A DNA stretch of 64,000 bases from Chloroflexi bacterium OLB14 (GCA_001567105.1 LMZR01000049.1:26677-90676), one strand, 5' to 3'; positions 7,335 to 16,612 are shown, counted from the first letter of the stretch. The notes: generated by a model not told the origin, from the letters alone. Numbers and translations: made by a program.

Positions 7335-8540
7335 ATGAATAAGAAATTTATCTTTCCACTTATAATTGCCGTAATATTTTTTTCATTAATTGGCTGTCAG
7401 TCGGAAGAGGTTTCTCCACTTTCTGCTTCAATGAGTGAACTGACAGGTAAAGTGGAAATGCGCCAAGCAGGGCAAGATGGGTTTGTACTTGCTGATACAA
7501 ATTCCACACTTGAGGTGAATGGTCAGGTGCAGACTGGTGATGATGGACGTGTTCGTTTAGATTTATCATCTGGGACGATTATTCGCATTGCACCATCTTC
7601 ATTGTTTACATTAACATCAAATGATGAAGGCGATGGTGGGTTGCTAACAAAAATCAAATTAGACTTAGGGAAAATTTTTATCATCTTAAATGGTGGGCAA
7701 GCTGATGTAGAGACTCCATCTGGTGTAGCTTCTGTACGCGGTTCGTATATGAAAGTGGAAGTTGACCCTGTCACCAAAAATATATACATCACCTGTTTAG
7801 AAGGGAATTGTTCTGCTAGTAACCCTGCAGGTGCGGTGAATTTTACAGCAGGTGAAAAAGTAATTTTATTTGCATTCGATGCAAATACGGGCACATGGAC
7901 GCTCCCTGATGTAACCCCAATGACTCAAGAAGATTTTGACGAATGGTTAAATGAAAACCCCGAAGCTCAAGTTTTATATGAGCAAGCCATGGCAACTGCA
8001 ACTGCTTTGCAAAAACCAGAAAACACATCCACGCCTACTGCCTCTCCAACACTTGAACAAGCCTTACCAGCCACCGAAGCCAGTAATGCCTGCTTCAAAA
8101 TTATTCAGCCAGCCTCAAATTTTGAGTTCACCTCGCCAGAAGCCATTCAAACATTTGAATGGACAAACCAAACTGGCGCCTCATATTATGTGATAACCTT
8201 CCATAACGAAAATAAGCAACGGGCAATTATTGAAACTGTAGATCCACGTATAGATTTATACCTTGGAGTTTTTCCAAGTGGGGGTAATTATGAATGGTTT
8301 GTAACTGCTTATGATGCAAATAACAATGAAATTTGCTCTTCAACTGCAAACACTTTTTCTAAGCCACGAGGTGAGCCAACAGCAAAACCAACCAAAGAAC
8401 CAGAAGCCCCAGTGATAGAGCCCACTCTTGTAGTAACAACCCCAACAACTTCAGGTTGTACGCATGAGGATAAATGCGATGTTGAAAATTCAGTTTGCTA
8501 TGATGAAGATTACTACTATTCATATTGCTATAACCCATAA
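7335..8540 (+). CDS. FecR-domain lipoprotein
   Basis: A 401-residue lipoprotein with signal peptide and lipobox LIGC (Cys 21). Residues about 35-175 form a FecR domain: a 'G.V..R.....' opening, VQTGDDGRVRLDLSSGTIIR, and the later TPSGVASVRGSYMKVEV. A Thr/Pro-rich linker and a beta-sandwich segment (about 245-345, with TFEWTNQTGASYYVITF) follow, then a Cys-rich tail with six cysteines. FecR domains occur in surface sensors and, in Chloroflexota and Cyanobacteria, beside CHASE2-cyclase genes, exactly as here (gap of 20 bases). It may present the extracellular signal to the cyclase; that is inference. Confidence 0.85.
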   Translation: MNKKFIFPLIIAVIFFSLIGCQSEEVSPLSASMSELTGKVEMRQAGQDGFVLADTNSTLEVNGQVQTGDDGRVRLDLSSGTIIRIAPSSLFTLTSNDEGDGGLLTKIKLDLGKIFIILNGGQADVETPSGVASVRGSYMKVEVDPVTKNIYITCLEGNCSASNPAGAVNFTAGEKVILFAFDANTGTWTLPDVTPMTQEDFDEWLNENPEAQVLYEQAMATATALQKPENTSTPTASPTLEQALPATEASNACFKIIQPASNFEFTSPEAIQTFEWTNQTGASYYVITFHNENKQRAIIETVDPRIDLYLGVFPSGGNYEWFVTAYDANNNEICSSTANTFSKPRGEPTAKPTKEPEAPVIEPTLVVTTPTTSGCTHEDKCDVENSVCYDEDYYYSYCYNP

Positions 8541-8560
8541 AATATACATGAGATGAATTG

Positions 8561-8562
8561 AT
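8561..8562 (+). other. Start choice note for the CHASE2-cyclase gene
   Basis: A TTG at 8558 is immediately followed by ATG 8561. The ATG is taken as the start; the upstream GAGATGAATT gives only a weak ribosome-binding site, consistent with translation coupled to the FecR gene ending 20 bases earlier. Confidence 0.4.
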
Positions 8563-10429
8563 GAAAAGAAAACTTGTTAACTTACGTTTTGCTTTAATTG
8601 CTGGCACTGCTATTTTCATTATGGTGGTGCAACTGATAGGTTTATTCCCAAACATCAGCACACCGATAGAAAAAATGGAATACTCAGCACGAGATGTGCT
8701 CATGCGCTTACGTGGTAAACAAGAACCTTCCAGTGAAATAGTCATTGTAGCCATTGATGATTTTTCCTTTAACTACACTGGCTATCAATGGCCCTGGCCA
8801 CGGTCTTACCTAGCGGAGATTGTTAACCAAATCAATGCAGGTGGGGCAAAGGTTGTCGGTGTAGATATTATTTTATTTGAGCCAGATGAAACCCCAGCAC
8901 ATGATGAAGCGTTTGTGCAAGCCTTAGCAGAAAGCCAAAACTCGGTAAATATTTTGCAAATTACTGAAAAGCATGAAGAAGATTTCAGCAGTACAACACT
9001 TTCACAACCATTATCATTTTATCGTCAGGTGTTAGATGGTATTGGAATTACCTCATTTATTCGTGATGAAGATGCAGTGGTGCGCGGAGTGCAGGCGTTT
9101 GATGCCTACAACAATTTAACTTACTATAACTGGGCATTTGAAACCGCCAAACTCTATCTTGGCGCAAATTCGCCCAGCCAAGCAACTAGTAACCATTTGC
9201 AATTTAATGGAGAAAGTGTGCCGCTATATGGCGGGCAATTAATTGTCAATTATGCAGGTGGGGCAGAAACCTATTTAACTTATTCTGCTACCAGCGTGGC
9301 ATTGGGTGATGTGCTAGAACAAAACCCCGATGCCTTTCGCAACAAAATTGTTTTAATTGGCGCTACCACAGTAACATTACAAGATATTTACCCAACTCCA
9401 TTTTCATCTCAAACACCAACTGCAGGGGTAGAAATTGTTGCCAACGCAATTGATACCATCATCAATTCAAAATATATTCAGATTGCTCCGCCGTGGATGG
9501 CACTGCTCTCTATTTTGATTGCCGCCCTTGTGGCTTATGTGATATCTCTATCCAACGCCCCACTTTGACCTTGATGCTGTTACTGCTTAGTATAGTTGGT
9601 TATTATGTGATAGCTTTTGTCTTCTTCATCAATCAAAGATATGTGCTTCCCATCATTGCGCCAGAAATTATGCTGTTCTTGGGTGTGGTGTTTCCTACTT
9701 TAGAGCAAGCGGTTTCTCAAGAACTAGAAAAAAGACGAGTACGAAATTTTGTTCAGCCGTTTCATTTCTCCTGAAATGGTTGACCAAATGATGGAAACTC
9801 AAGATTTGAATTCGTTAAATAAACGCTCAAACATTAGTATTATTTTTTCAGATATTCGTGGGTTTACAACCTTATCTGAAAAAATGACCCCAGAGGAAGT
9901 AGTCGCTTTACTTAATCCTTATTTAGAAGCCATGTCTAAAGTGATTTATAAACATGGCGGCACTGTGGATAAATATGAAGGTGATGCCATTATTGCATTC
10001 TTTGGTGAGCCAGTACGTTATGAAGACCATGCCTTGCGGGCGTTAAACGCTTCACTTGATATGCGAAAAGCACTGTATGAAATGAAAGAAAAATGGGCAA
10101 AAGAAGGTAAGCCAAGCCAAATTGAAATGGGAATTGGGGTTAATTCTGGTGAAGTGTTTGTAGGCATGGTGGGTTCGGAGCAAAGAATTAATTACACAGT
10201 CATTGGTGATAATGCTAACTTGGCATCGCGGTTGCAAGATTTAACGAAAACGTATTCATGGCCCATTTTAATTAGTGAAAGCACTTATCAAGCCGTGAAG
10301 GATGAGTATAATGTTGAATTTGCAGATGCGGTGACGGTGAAAGGCAAAACACAGGCTGTTAATGTGTATAAGGTGATTGGTAGAAAAGATGGAAAGGAAG
10401 GTGATCAGGTTAAAGGATGGAAGTTGTAA
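8561..10429 (+). CDS. CHASE2-domain adenylate/guanylate cyclase (two compensating frame breaks)
   Basis: Reconstructed as one protein of about 622 residues. An N-terminal transmembrane helix is followed by an extracytoplasmic CHASE2 sensor (about 35-305, with the WPWPRSYLAEIV motif), three membrane helices and a class III nucleotide cyclase domain (ISIIFSDIRGFTTLSE, then VDKYEGDAIIAFFGEP and NLASRLQDLT). The frame is lost twice. One base is missing near 9555-9565, and one T is extra in the TTTT at 9747-9750; removing it restores VRNLFSRFISPEM. Because the two changes compensate and protein similarity is kept throughout, sequencing error is more likely than decay. It would make cAMP or cGMP in response to an envelope signal. 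Confidence 0.85.
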
Positions 10430-10458
10430 AGATGTAAGTTAAGAAAAAAATTCGAAGA

Positions 10459-10490
10459 GCAGAAACAATAATCGGCTAGGTGTGAGGCGG
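10459..10490. repeat. Short dispersed motif (copy 1 of 3)
   Basis: The sequence GCAGAAACAATAATCGGCTA followed by GGTGTGAGGCGG. It resembles 13153-13183 and 20359-20389, the last of which is coding. Here it lies in the leader of the M35/SLH gene. Confidence 0.6.
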
Positions 10491-10557
10491 TTTTGTTGCT
10501 CAGGAAGTGGCTAAAGTCAACAATTATCTTAATGTGTCTAATTTAGGAGATGCAAAT

Positions 10558-12183
10558 ATGAAACGTATTATTAAGGGTTTACCCATCGTTGTAATTCTCA
10601 GTCTTTTTGTTAATTTGTTTGGTGGGGTGCGTTCTGTGCAGGCAGATGTGCTTTCAGATTTGGTGGATGCGCATGTTAGCCTGAGTGCAGAGAAGGTTTC
10701 TTTCAGTTCAGTGGAGTCAGTTGTTGTTCAGGTAAAGATATCGAATCCAAATCAGGAGGCGATACAAATTCTTAAATGGCAAACCCCTGCTGAGGGGGTG
10801 CAAGCGCCTTTATTTTTGGTGACGCTAGATGACGAGCCTGTTCAGTATTTGGGGGCGGTGTATAAACGCATGGCACCAACAGATTCAGATTATATTACCA
10901 TCAATGCTGGTGAAAGTTTGGAATATGAAGTTAACTTATCAGATTATTATGATTTTTCGGAATCTGGTAATTATGAGATTTACTATAACACCAGTTCTGC
11001 GGAGATGTATCGTAATAATGGGGACGCTAAAACTACTGGGGCTATGAAATCTGCTACGTTGGTGCTTGAAGTTGAAGGAAGAGCCGCCCCTAGTAGACCT
11101 GGTCCTCGTTTGTCGGTTAGTGGACCTACAGGTTACTATGGTTGTAGTGCTGGGCAACAAACTGCGCTTTCTACCGCGCGGACAAATGCCAGTACTTATG
11201 CTAACGAGTCGCTTAGTTATTTCAATGCAGGTAAAGCGGGTGATCGTTTTGTAAAATGGTTCGGCGTGTTTAATTTAGATCGTTGGAATTTAGTTCGTTC
11301 TCATTATACAAGCATTACAGCCTATGTTGATACTGCTTCTATAATTTTTGACTGTACCTGTACTGCACCTACTACCTATGCTTATGTTTATCCAAACGAT
11401 GCTTCGACAATTTATTTATGTGGTGCTTTTTGGTCTGCGCCACCTACTGGGACTGACTCAAGAGCAGGCACATTAATTCATGAAGCCAGTCATTTTTATA
11501 TAAACGGTGGCACTGATGATTATGGCTACGGGCAAACGAACGCATTAAACTTAGCCATTAGCGCACCGAACAGTGCAGCGATGAACGCTGATAATCATGA
11601 ATATTTTTCTGAAAATACGCCAGCTACGGCAGATGGTGAAATTTTTGGTGATGTTCAAGATACTTATTGGGCTTGGAGTAATATTGAAATATTATATAAC
11701 GCTGGAGTTACAGGCGGGTGTAGTTCATTACCTTTGTTATATTGCCCAACGAATACAGTGACTAGGGCTGAAATGGCAGTGTTCTTAGAAAAAGGGTTGC
11801 ACGGAAACTCTTTCTTCCCGCCTAATGTTGCGCCTACTTTTAGTGACACTGCTGGGCACTGGGCAGAAGATTGGATTGAGGCTTTAAAAGTTGACCAAAT
11901 TACCACTGGCTGTGGTGCTGGGTTGTATTGTCCGAATAGTGCAGTTACCCGCGCACAAATGGCTGTGTTTTTATTAAAGGCAAAGCATGGGTACAATTAC
12001 TCTCCGCCAGATGTTGCGCCTACTTTTAATGATACTGCTGGGCATTGGGCAGAAGATTGGATTGAGCAACTTGCCTTAGAAGGAATTACAAGTGGCTGCG
12101 GTGGTGGAAATTATTGCCCAGATAGCGCAACCACGCGTGACCAGATGGCTGTTTTCCTTGTAAACGTATTTTCTTTGCCCTAG
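10558..12183 (+). CDS. Secreted M35-family (aspzincin) metallopeptidase with three SLH domains
   Basis: A 541-residue exported protein with a signal peptide of about 30 residues (cleavage near VQA-DVL). The zinc site is HEASH (308-312), followed by GTDDYGYG (318-325), an exact match to the aspzincin motif GTxDxxYG in which Asp321 is the third ligand. Upstream lie paired cysteines and a WFG...R segment typical of peptidyl-Lys metalloendopeptidases (Aspzincin_M35). The C-terminus carries three S-layer homology repeats (about 363-541), each with a GHWAEDWI-like or NIEILY helix and a TRAEMAVFL core, which anchor it to the cell wall. The start is ATG 10558 with GGAGA at 10546. A bidirectional hairpin follows. 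Confidence 0.9.
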   Translation: MKRIIKGLPIVVILSLFVNLFGGVRSVQADVLSDLVDAHVSLSAEKVSFSSVESVVVQVKISNPNQEAIQILKWQTPAEGVQAPLFLVTLDDEPVQYLGAVYKRMAPTDSDYITINAGESLEYEVNLSDYYDFSESGNYEIYYNTSSAEMYRNNGDAKTTGAMKSATLVLEVEGRAAPSRPGPRLSVSGPTGYYGCSAGQQTALSTARTNASTYANESLSYFNAGKAGDRFVKWFGVFNLDRWNLVRSHYTSITAYVDTASIIFDCTCTAPTTYAYVYPNDASTIYLCGAFWSAPPTGTDSRAGTLIHEASHFYINGGTDDYGYGQTNALNLAISAPNSAAMNADNHEYFSENTPATADGEIFGDVQDTYWAWSNIEILYNAGVTGGCSSLPLLYCPTNTVTRAEMAVFLEKGLHGNSFFPPNVAPTFSDTAGHWAEDWIEALKVDQITTGCGAGLYCPNSAVTRAQMAVFLLKAKHGYNYSPPDVAPTFNDTAGHWAEDWIEQLALEGITSGCGGGNYCPDSATTRDQMAVFLVNVFSLP

Positions 12184-12200
12184 ATACTACTTTGTGCTGT

Positions 12201-12239
12201 AATAAAAAGAGTTCCTTGCTTAAAGGAACTCTTTTTATT
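12201..12239. terminator. Bidirectional intrinsic terminator
   Basis: A 17-bp stem beginning AATAAAAAGAGTTCCTT, with a five-base loop and a T-rich right arm. It lies between the convergent M35/SLH gene and the SLH gene at 12264. Confidence 0.9.
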
Positions 12240-12263
12240 TCGTTAATTAGTAGTAAAAGCCTA

Positions 12264-13031
12264 CTATTTTTCTCCTAGTCCAGAAGAATCAGGAATACTC
12301 TCTCTATGTTCTTCTTTAAGAACTGGCGCATCACCATCAGGATCGGCAGAAAGATAGGCTGTAAGTGAACGTATGCTAATAAACTCGTTTGCGTTATCTG
12401 TTTCCATCCCCACAGCGATTACAGCATGATCACCACCCGAGAACTCAATAGGAGTAGAGAAGTTAATAGTGGTGCAACCACCTGTTGAATATTCTGTGGT
12501 ATCAATAACTTCGTTTATTTTGATTCCATAAGTATCATAATGTTGAAGTAGCAATGTTTTAATTACGCCACCGCCAATAACGGAATAGCAAATTTTCGCA
12601 CCTGTAAATACAGTGTTTGTACTATACAAAACACTTGGGATAATCAAATTAGATTGGAAGTAGTACATGCCAGGAGTTGCAGGTGCTATTAGATCGAGCA
12701 CATTTGTATAATAAATAATAGATTCTCCAGTTGGTGTGCCATTGATTACCCACTCACCTAACCCTTGGCTGATGGCAAAAGTTCCTGTAGTGCGCATTTT
12801 TTGCAATAGCACAGCAACTTCGGCACGGCTGATGGCATTGTTGGGTAAGAAGATGCCACCAGGGTAACCACTAGATAAGCCGTTATCATACATCCAGCAG
12901 ATGAATGCCTCTGCCCAGTGCCCGTTGGTATCTGTGAAACAACCGAGGGCGGAGGCACTTCCGCCAGCGAACGCTAATACTAGTAGAAGCGTCACCGTTG
13001 TTGCTATTAGAATTACAGACTTTCGTTTCAT
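12264..13031 (-). CDS. Secreted protein with one S-layer homology domain
   Basis: A 255-residue exported protein. The signal peptide MKRKSVILIATTVTLLLVLA ends near ASA-LG. One SLH domain spans about residues 30-80 (GHWAEAFICWMYDNGLSSG, then NAISRAEVAVLLQKM). The remaining 170 residues look like a beta-sandwich and have no family I recognise. The single N-terminal SLH resembles the domains of the neighbouring protease, so both may decorate the same cell-wall polymer. AGGAG lies 8-12 bases before the ATG. Divergent to rex. Confidence 0.8.
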   Translation of the reverse strand: MKRKSVILIATTVTLLLVLAFAGGSASALGCFTDTNGHWAEAFICWMYDNGLSSGYPGGIFLPNNAISRAEVAVLLQKMRTTGTFAISQGLGEWVINGTPTGESIIYYTNVLDLIAPATPGMYYFQSNLIIPSVLYSTNTVFTGAKICYSVIGGGVIKTLLLQHYDTYGIKINEVIDTTEYSTGGCTTINFSTPIEFSGGDHAVIAVGMETDNANEFISIRSLTAYLSADPDGDAPVLKEEHRESIPDSSGLGEK

Positions 13032-13152
13032 TTTGCACTCTCCTATTTATTATTTTTTTGCTTCCTGATTGAAGCACATTTATTATATGGGAATATATTG
13101 TGTGTAACAAGAATGATTTTAGGCTGATATGGGCAAGTACAAGGCTTAGGGT

Positions 13153-13183
13153 GCAGAATCAATTGTCGGCTAGGTGTGAGGCG
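13153..13183. repeat. Short dispersed motif (copy 2 of 3)
   Basis: GCAGAATCAATTGTCGGCTA followed by GGTGTGAGGCG, closely matching 10459-10490. It lies in the 220-base gap between the divergent SLH and rex genes, 30 bases upstream of the Rex operator. Confidence 0.6.
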
Positions 13184-13213
13184 CGGATTTGTAATCAAAA
13201 TTTTATTTTTTGT

Positions 13214-13231
13214 TTGTGTCAAATAGCACAA
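13214..13231 (+). promoter_or_regulatory. Probable Rex operator (autoregulation)
   Basis: TTGTGTCAAATAGCACAA has the TTGTG-N8-CACAA layout of the known Rex box (TTGTGAAN4TTCACAA). It covers the -35 position of the rex promoter, whose TATAAT is at 13239-13244. Binding by Rex would block transcription. Confidence 0.65.
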
Positions 13232-13238
13232 AAATAGG

Positions 13239-13244
13239 TATAAT
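13239..13244 (+). promoter_or_regulatory. rex promoter -10 element
   Basis: A perfect TATAAT 7 bases before ATG 13252, so the transcript would start at or just before the start codon (leaderless). There is no Shine-Dalgarno sequence between them. Confidence 0.6.
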
Positions 13245-13251
13245 ACATAGG

Positions 13252-13869
13252 ATGAATAATAAAAAGATTCCTGAAATTATTATTGGACGATTACCTATAT
13301 ATTTGCGGGCATTGCAACATACGGCTGAGAATGGGATAAAAACTATTTCTTCGCAAGAATTAGGTGAACTTGTGGGAATTTCTGCCGCCCAAATTCGGAA
13401 GGACATTTCGCAATTTGGCGAATTTGGAAAACAAGGCACGGGGTATTCAATTGAATTTTTAATTAATAAATTATGTGAGATTCTAAAAGTAAATCAGACA
13501 TGGGATGTAATTGTAGTAGGCGCGGGTGATTTAGGACATGCTTTAGCGCATTATCAGGGTTTTAAAGATCGTGGCTTTCGTGTGGTGGCAATTTTTGATA
13601 ATAATAAAAATAAAGTGGGGCAAACTATTGGAAGTTTTAAGGTGGAAGATGCAGCTGAGATGAGCGAACGGATTAGATCGCTGGGGGTAAAAATTGCTGT
13701 AATGACTGTACCTGCCTCTGCGGCGCAAGAAGTAGCTGATGTATTAGTGCAAGCAGGCATAAGATCTATTTTGAATTATGCGCCTGTTAATGTAAATGTG
13801 CCAAGTTATGTTAAAGTACAATATTCAGATCCTGCCACTAATTTACAAAAGATGACGTATTATTTATAA
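13252..13869 (+). CDS. rex: Redox-sensing transcriptional repressor Rex
   Basis: A 205-residue repressor that senses the NADH/NAD+ ratio. The N-terminal winged helix has IPEIIIGRLPIYLRAL, ISSQELGELVGISAAQIRKD and the conserved GEFGKQGTGY. A Rossmann domain follows with VVGAGDLGHAL, the acidic VVAIFDN and a C-terminal swapped helix. ATG 13252 was chosen because the longer frame from 13210 would run through the promoter and operator. Rex typically controls fermentation and respiration genes; here it appears to control at least itself. Confidence 0.96.
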   Translation: MNNKKIPEIIIGRLPIYLRALQHTAENGIKTISSQELGELVGISAAQIRKDISQFGEFGKQGTGYSIEFLINKLCEILKVNQTWDVIVVGAGDLGHALAHYQGFKDRGFRVVAIFDNNKNKVGQTIGSFKVEDAAEMSERIRSLGVKIAVMTVPASAAQEVADVLVQAGIRSILNYAPVNVNVPSYVKVQYSDPATNLQKMTYYL

Positions 13870-13900
13870 GAAGTCTTTTTAGCCATAGGTTTATTCTATA

Positions 13901-13931
13901 CAAAAGCCAACCAGTAAATGGTTGGCTTTTG
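13901..13931. terminator. Bidirectional intrinsic terminator
   Basis: The 13-bp stem CAAAAGCCAACCA / TGGTTGGCTTTTG with loop GTAAA, between the convergent rex and mreB genes. Confidence 0.88.
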
Positions 13932-13985
13932 TCTTTAGAGAATTCTGTAATTAAACTTTTTTATGCCATCGCTAAAATTTATGTC

Positions 13986-14993
13986 TTAAACCTGTGGTAA
14001 ATTTCGGCGAATTAAATTCAACATGCTAAAGCCCTTGGCAGTGCCTTGTGCCACACAAGTCAACGGGTTATCTACTAAATAAGCGGGAATGCCTAAAGAT
14101 TTGGTTAACAATTTATCAATTCCACGTAGCAATGCTCCTCCCCCACATAAGGCAACGCCTCTATCAATAATATCAGAAACTAATTCAGGTGGGGTTTTTT
14201 CCAAAACTTTTCTACCTGTTTCAACAATTTGTTTTAATGGATCTTGTAATGCTTCTACAATTTCACCAGTTGTTAAAGTAACGGGTCTTGGCAAGCCTGT
14301 CACTTGGTCTTGACCTTGTACTTCCATACTGTTTTCAATATCCTGTGGCACAGCCGCCCCAATGCGAATCTTTAACTGCTCTGCAGTAAGTTGGCCGATC
14401 ACCACACCATATTTTCTACGCACATAATTAATAATGGCTTCATCCAAATCCATGCCGCCAGAGCGTAAAGTATCTGCCGCAACAATGCCATACATAGCCA
14501 TCACCGAGGCTTCAGTGCATCCGCCGCCCAAGCAAATAACCATATTGCCAGAGGGCGAATTAATTGGCAAATCAATACCAATTGCCGCCGCTAAAGATTG
14601 ATATATAAGCTGAGCTTCGCGTGCCCCTGCTTCCATCACCGCCTCATACACAGCCCGCTTTTCAACGCTGGTGACTCCGTAAGGCACAGAAATCATCACA
14701 CGTGGGCGAAAGATGCGCATTGAACCGCTCACGCGTTGCAACAAATATTGAAGCAACGTTTCCGCAATCTCATAATCTGCAATAACACCATTTTTCAGCG
14801 GGCGTGCCACTTCAAGGCTTTCGGGCACTTTACCAAACATATCGCGGGCTTCAATTCCAGCCGCCACCATCTTTTGTTCTTCTACCTCAATGGCAACAAT
14901 TGTTGGTTCTTCTAGTAAAACTTGTGTGCCATCTGCAAAGCGGGTGAACATAGTACCCAAGTCAATGCCGAGGTCTTTTGAAAATAACGCCAC
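13986..14993 (-). CDS. mreB: Rod shape-determining protein MreB
   Basis: A 335-residue bacterial actin that guides cell-wall synthesis under the membrane. The nucleotide-binding motifs are DLGIDLGTMFTRF (phosphate 1), CLGGGCTEASVMAM (phosphate 2) and CGGGALLRGIDKLL (adenosine). It has typical family length and no N-terminal amphipathic extension beyond MALFSKD. mreC and mreD are not adjacent, so this is a lone copy. The phosphate-1 loop (GTMFTRF) and phosphate-2 loop (GGGCTEASV) differ slightly from the usual GTANT and GGGTTEVAV, which may mark a paralogue. It fits an elongated or filamentous cell. Confidence 0.93.
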   Translation of the reverse strand: MALFSKDLGIDLGTMFTRFADGTQVLLEEPTIVAIEVEEQKMVAAGIEARDMFGKVPESLEVARPLKNGVIADYEIAETLLQYLLQRVSGSMRIFRPRVMISVPYGVTSVEKRAVYEAVMEAGAREAQLIYQSLAAAIGIDLPINSPSGNMVICLGGGCTEASVMAMYGIVAADTLRSGGMDLDEAIINYVRRKYGVVIGQLTAEQLKIRIGAAVPQDIENSMEVQGQDQVTGLPRPVTLTTGEIVEALQDPLKQIVETGRKVLEKTPPELVSDIIDRGVALCGGGALLRGIDKLLTKSLGIPAYLVDNPLTCVAQGTAKGFSMLNLIRRNLPQV

Positions 14994-15164
14994 TAGATTT
15001 TATCTCTCCAATTTTTCAATAGGGCAAATTGCACCCAAATAATAAGAATAAATGATACCTGAAAGAAGATTGAATGTCTAGTTACAAAAAATTACCTTAA
15101 GAAATTCATTATGCTTGCCTGCTTAGGCTATGATTAGCAGAATTTAACGAGGAAATATAGATAC

Positions 15165-16229
15165 ATGAAATCACATTGGAAGATTGCTGTAATAGCCAAC
15201 ATCAAAAATAAATATGAACCAATTCCCGAAGGATTACCACCCGATGCTTTTTCAGATTACGACTCAATCGAAACGATAGATGCGATTCGCGCCGCACTGG
15301 AAGTGGATGGCCATACTACAACCTTTATCCACGCTGACAGAACTCTGCCTTACGCTCTGCAAGAATATCAACCCGATTTTTGTTTTAACATAGCAGAAGG
15401 CTTAGGAGGTGACGCCCGCGAAGCGCAAGTGCCAGCCTTGCTTGAAATACTCGAAATCCCCTACACTGCTTCGAGAGTTTTAGCAAACGCAATATCATTA
15501 GATAAAACACTAACCAAGCGAATCTGGCGAGATAACGGCTTACCAGTTTCACAATTTCAAGAGTTTACAACAGGGAACGAAGAACTAGAGGCTACATTTG
15601 AATTTCCATTATTTGTAAAACCTTCTCGTGAAGGCACAGGCATGGGTATAGATGCAAAAGCAATTGTTTATAGCCAAAAAGAATTAAATGAGCGCATTCA
15701 TTATTTAATCAAAACTTATAAACAACCCGCCTTAGTTGAAACATTTTTATCAGGTCGCGAGTTCACAGTGGGCATATTAGGTGGAAGCGAAGCAAAGGTA
15801 TATTCCAAAAATCCAACTTGGTATGATGAAAAAGGCTATCATTGTTTCCCCATCCTAGAATTAGATACATCTCATTCAAATTCACCTTGGGTATATGATA
15901 ATGAAGCAAAATCTAAAGATGTTGGTCCACCAGAATCGCCTGGCTATTTTTGCCCCGCCCAAATAGATTCAGTCCTAGAGGCTGAATTAAAGCGTTTAGC
16001 CATCCGCGCTCATGAAACCATCAATGCTTTAGATGTTTCTCGCACTGATATTCGTTTAGATAAACACGGTGAACCGCAATTAATCGAAATCAATACTTTA
16101 CCGGGCATTTCACCAAATTATAGCGATCTATGCCTACAAGCCAACGCAGAAGGCATTGCTTACGCCGATTTAGTATTAGATATTTTATACTTAGCCGCTG
16201 GGCGCTGGGGACTAATAAAGGAAAAATAA
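15165..16229 (+). CDS. D-alanine--D-alanine ligase-like ATP-grasp protein
   Basis: A 354-residue ATP-grasp enzyme that would join D-alanine residues (or a related pair) for peptidoglycan. The N-terminal domain has PDFCFNIAEGLGGDAREAQV, which corresponds to the Ddl substrate region. FPLFVKPSREGTGMG is the ATP-binding lysine and glycine loop, VETFLSGREFTVGILG is a central strand, and DIRLDKHGEPQLIEINTLPG supplies the magnesium ligands. The typical Ddl motif HGxxGEDG is replaced by an AEGLGGDAREAQ version, seen in the diverged Ddl-like group, so the exact substrate is less certain. Confidence 0.82.
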   Translation: MKSHWKIAVIANIKNKYEPIPEGLPPDAFSDYDSIETIDAIRAALEVDGHTTTFIHADRTLPYALQEYQPDFCFNIAEGLGGDAREAQVPALLEILEIPYTASRVLANAISLDKTLTKRIWRDNGLPVSQFQEFTTGNEELEATFEFPLFVKPSREGTGMGIDAKAIVYSQKELNERIHYLIKTYKQPALVETFLSGREFTVGILGGSEAKVYSKNPTWYDEKGYHCFPILELDTSHSNSPWVYDNEAKSKDVGPPESPGYFCPAQIDSVLEAELKRLAIRAHETINALDVSRTDIRLDKHGEPQLIEINTLPGISPNYSDLCLQANAEGIAYADLVLDILYLAAGRWGLIKEK

Positions 16230-16242
16230 AATAAATAAAAAA

Positions 16243-16270
16243 AACAGGGTTGTCTCACGACAACCCTGTT
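16243..16270. terminator. Bidirectional intrinsic terminator
   Basis: A 12-bp stem AACAGGGTTGTC / GACAACCCTGTT with loop TCAC and an A run on the left. It ends the minus-strand cold-shock gene and probably the ligase gene. Confidence 0.88.
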
Positions 16271-16291
16271 CGTTTTGCAAAATGAGATATC

Positions 16292-16504
16292 TTACGCAAG
16301 TGGGGTCACATTGGCGGCTTGCTTGCCTTTAGGACCTTCTTCGATGGAGAACTCCACCTTTTGCTCGGCTTCCAATTTGCGGTAGCCATCGGTTTGAATG
16401 GCTGAGAAATGCACAAAGACATCTTCTCCACCTTCATAACCAATAAAGCCATAGCCTTTGGTTGCATTGAACCATTTTACAGTTCCAACAATACGTTCTG
16501 ACAT
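16292..16504 (-). CDS. Cold-shock domain protein
   Basis: A 70-residue single-stranded nucleic acid-binding protein of the CspA family. RNP1 is KGYGFIG and RNP2 is VFVHFSAI, with [11 protein letters not shown] at the start. It acts as an RNA chaperone. ATG 16504 is preceded by AGGAG with good spacing; an open frame further upstream has no such signal. About 100 bases of untranslated leader separate it from a candidate promoter with TTGACA (16607-16612). Confidence 0.95.
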   Translation of the reverse strand: MSERIVGTVKWFNATKGYGFIGYEGGEDVFVHFSAIQTDGYRKLEAEQKVEFSIEEGPKGKQAANVTPLA

Positions 16505-16584
16505 TTTATTACTCCTACATAAAAAAATTTGATGCCCATCCACCTCTCACGCTTTCAAAGGCGAACTGGGCATACTTGACGCAA

Positions 16585-16612
16585 GGTTATCATTTTTGTT
16601 ATAACGTGTCAA
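16585..16612 (-). promoter_or_regulatory. Candidate promoter of the cold-shock gene
   Basis: A perfect TTGACA on the minus strand (16612-16607), followed after 15-17 bases by GATAAC/TAACCT, a weak -10. The leader of about 80 bases between it and the ATG would suit post-transcriptional control, as known for csp mRNAs. Confidence 0.35.

Noticed and set aside
9540..9570. In-frame TGA in the CHASE2 cyclase as a selenocysteine codon, given selA in the window
   Set aside because: The sequence after the TGA in the same frame does not continue the protein, whereas a neighbouring frame does, so a base deletion is the better explanation.
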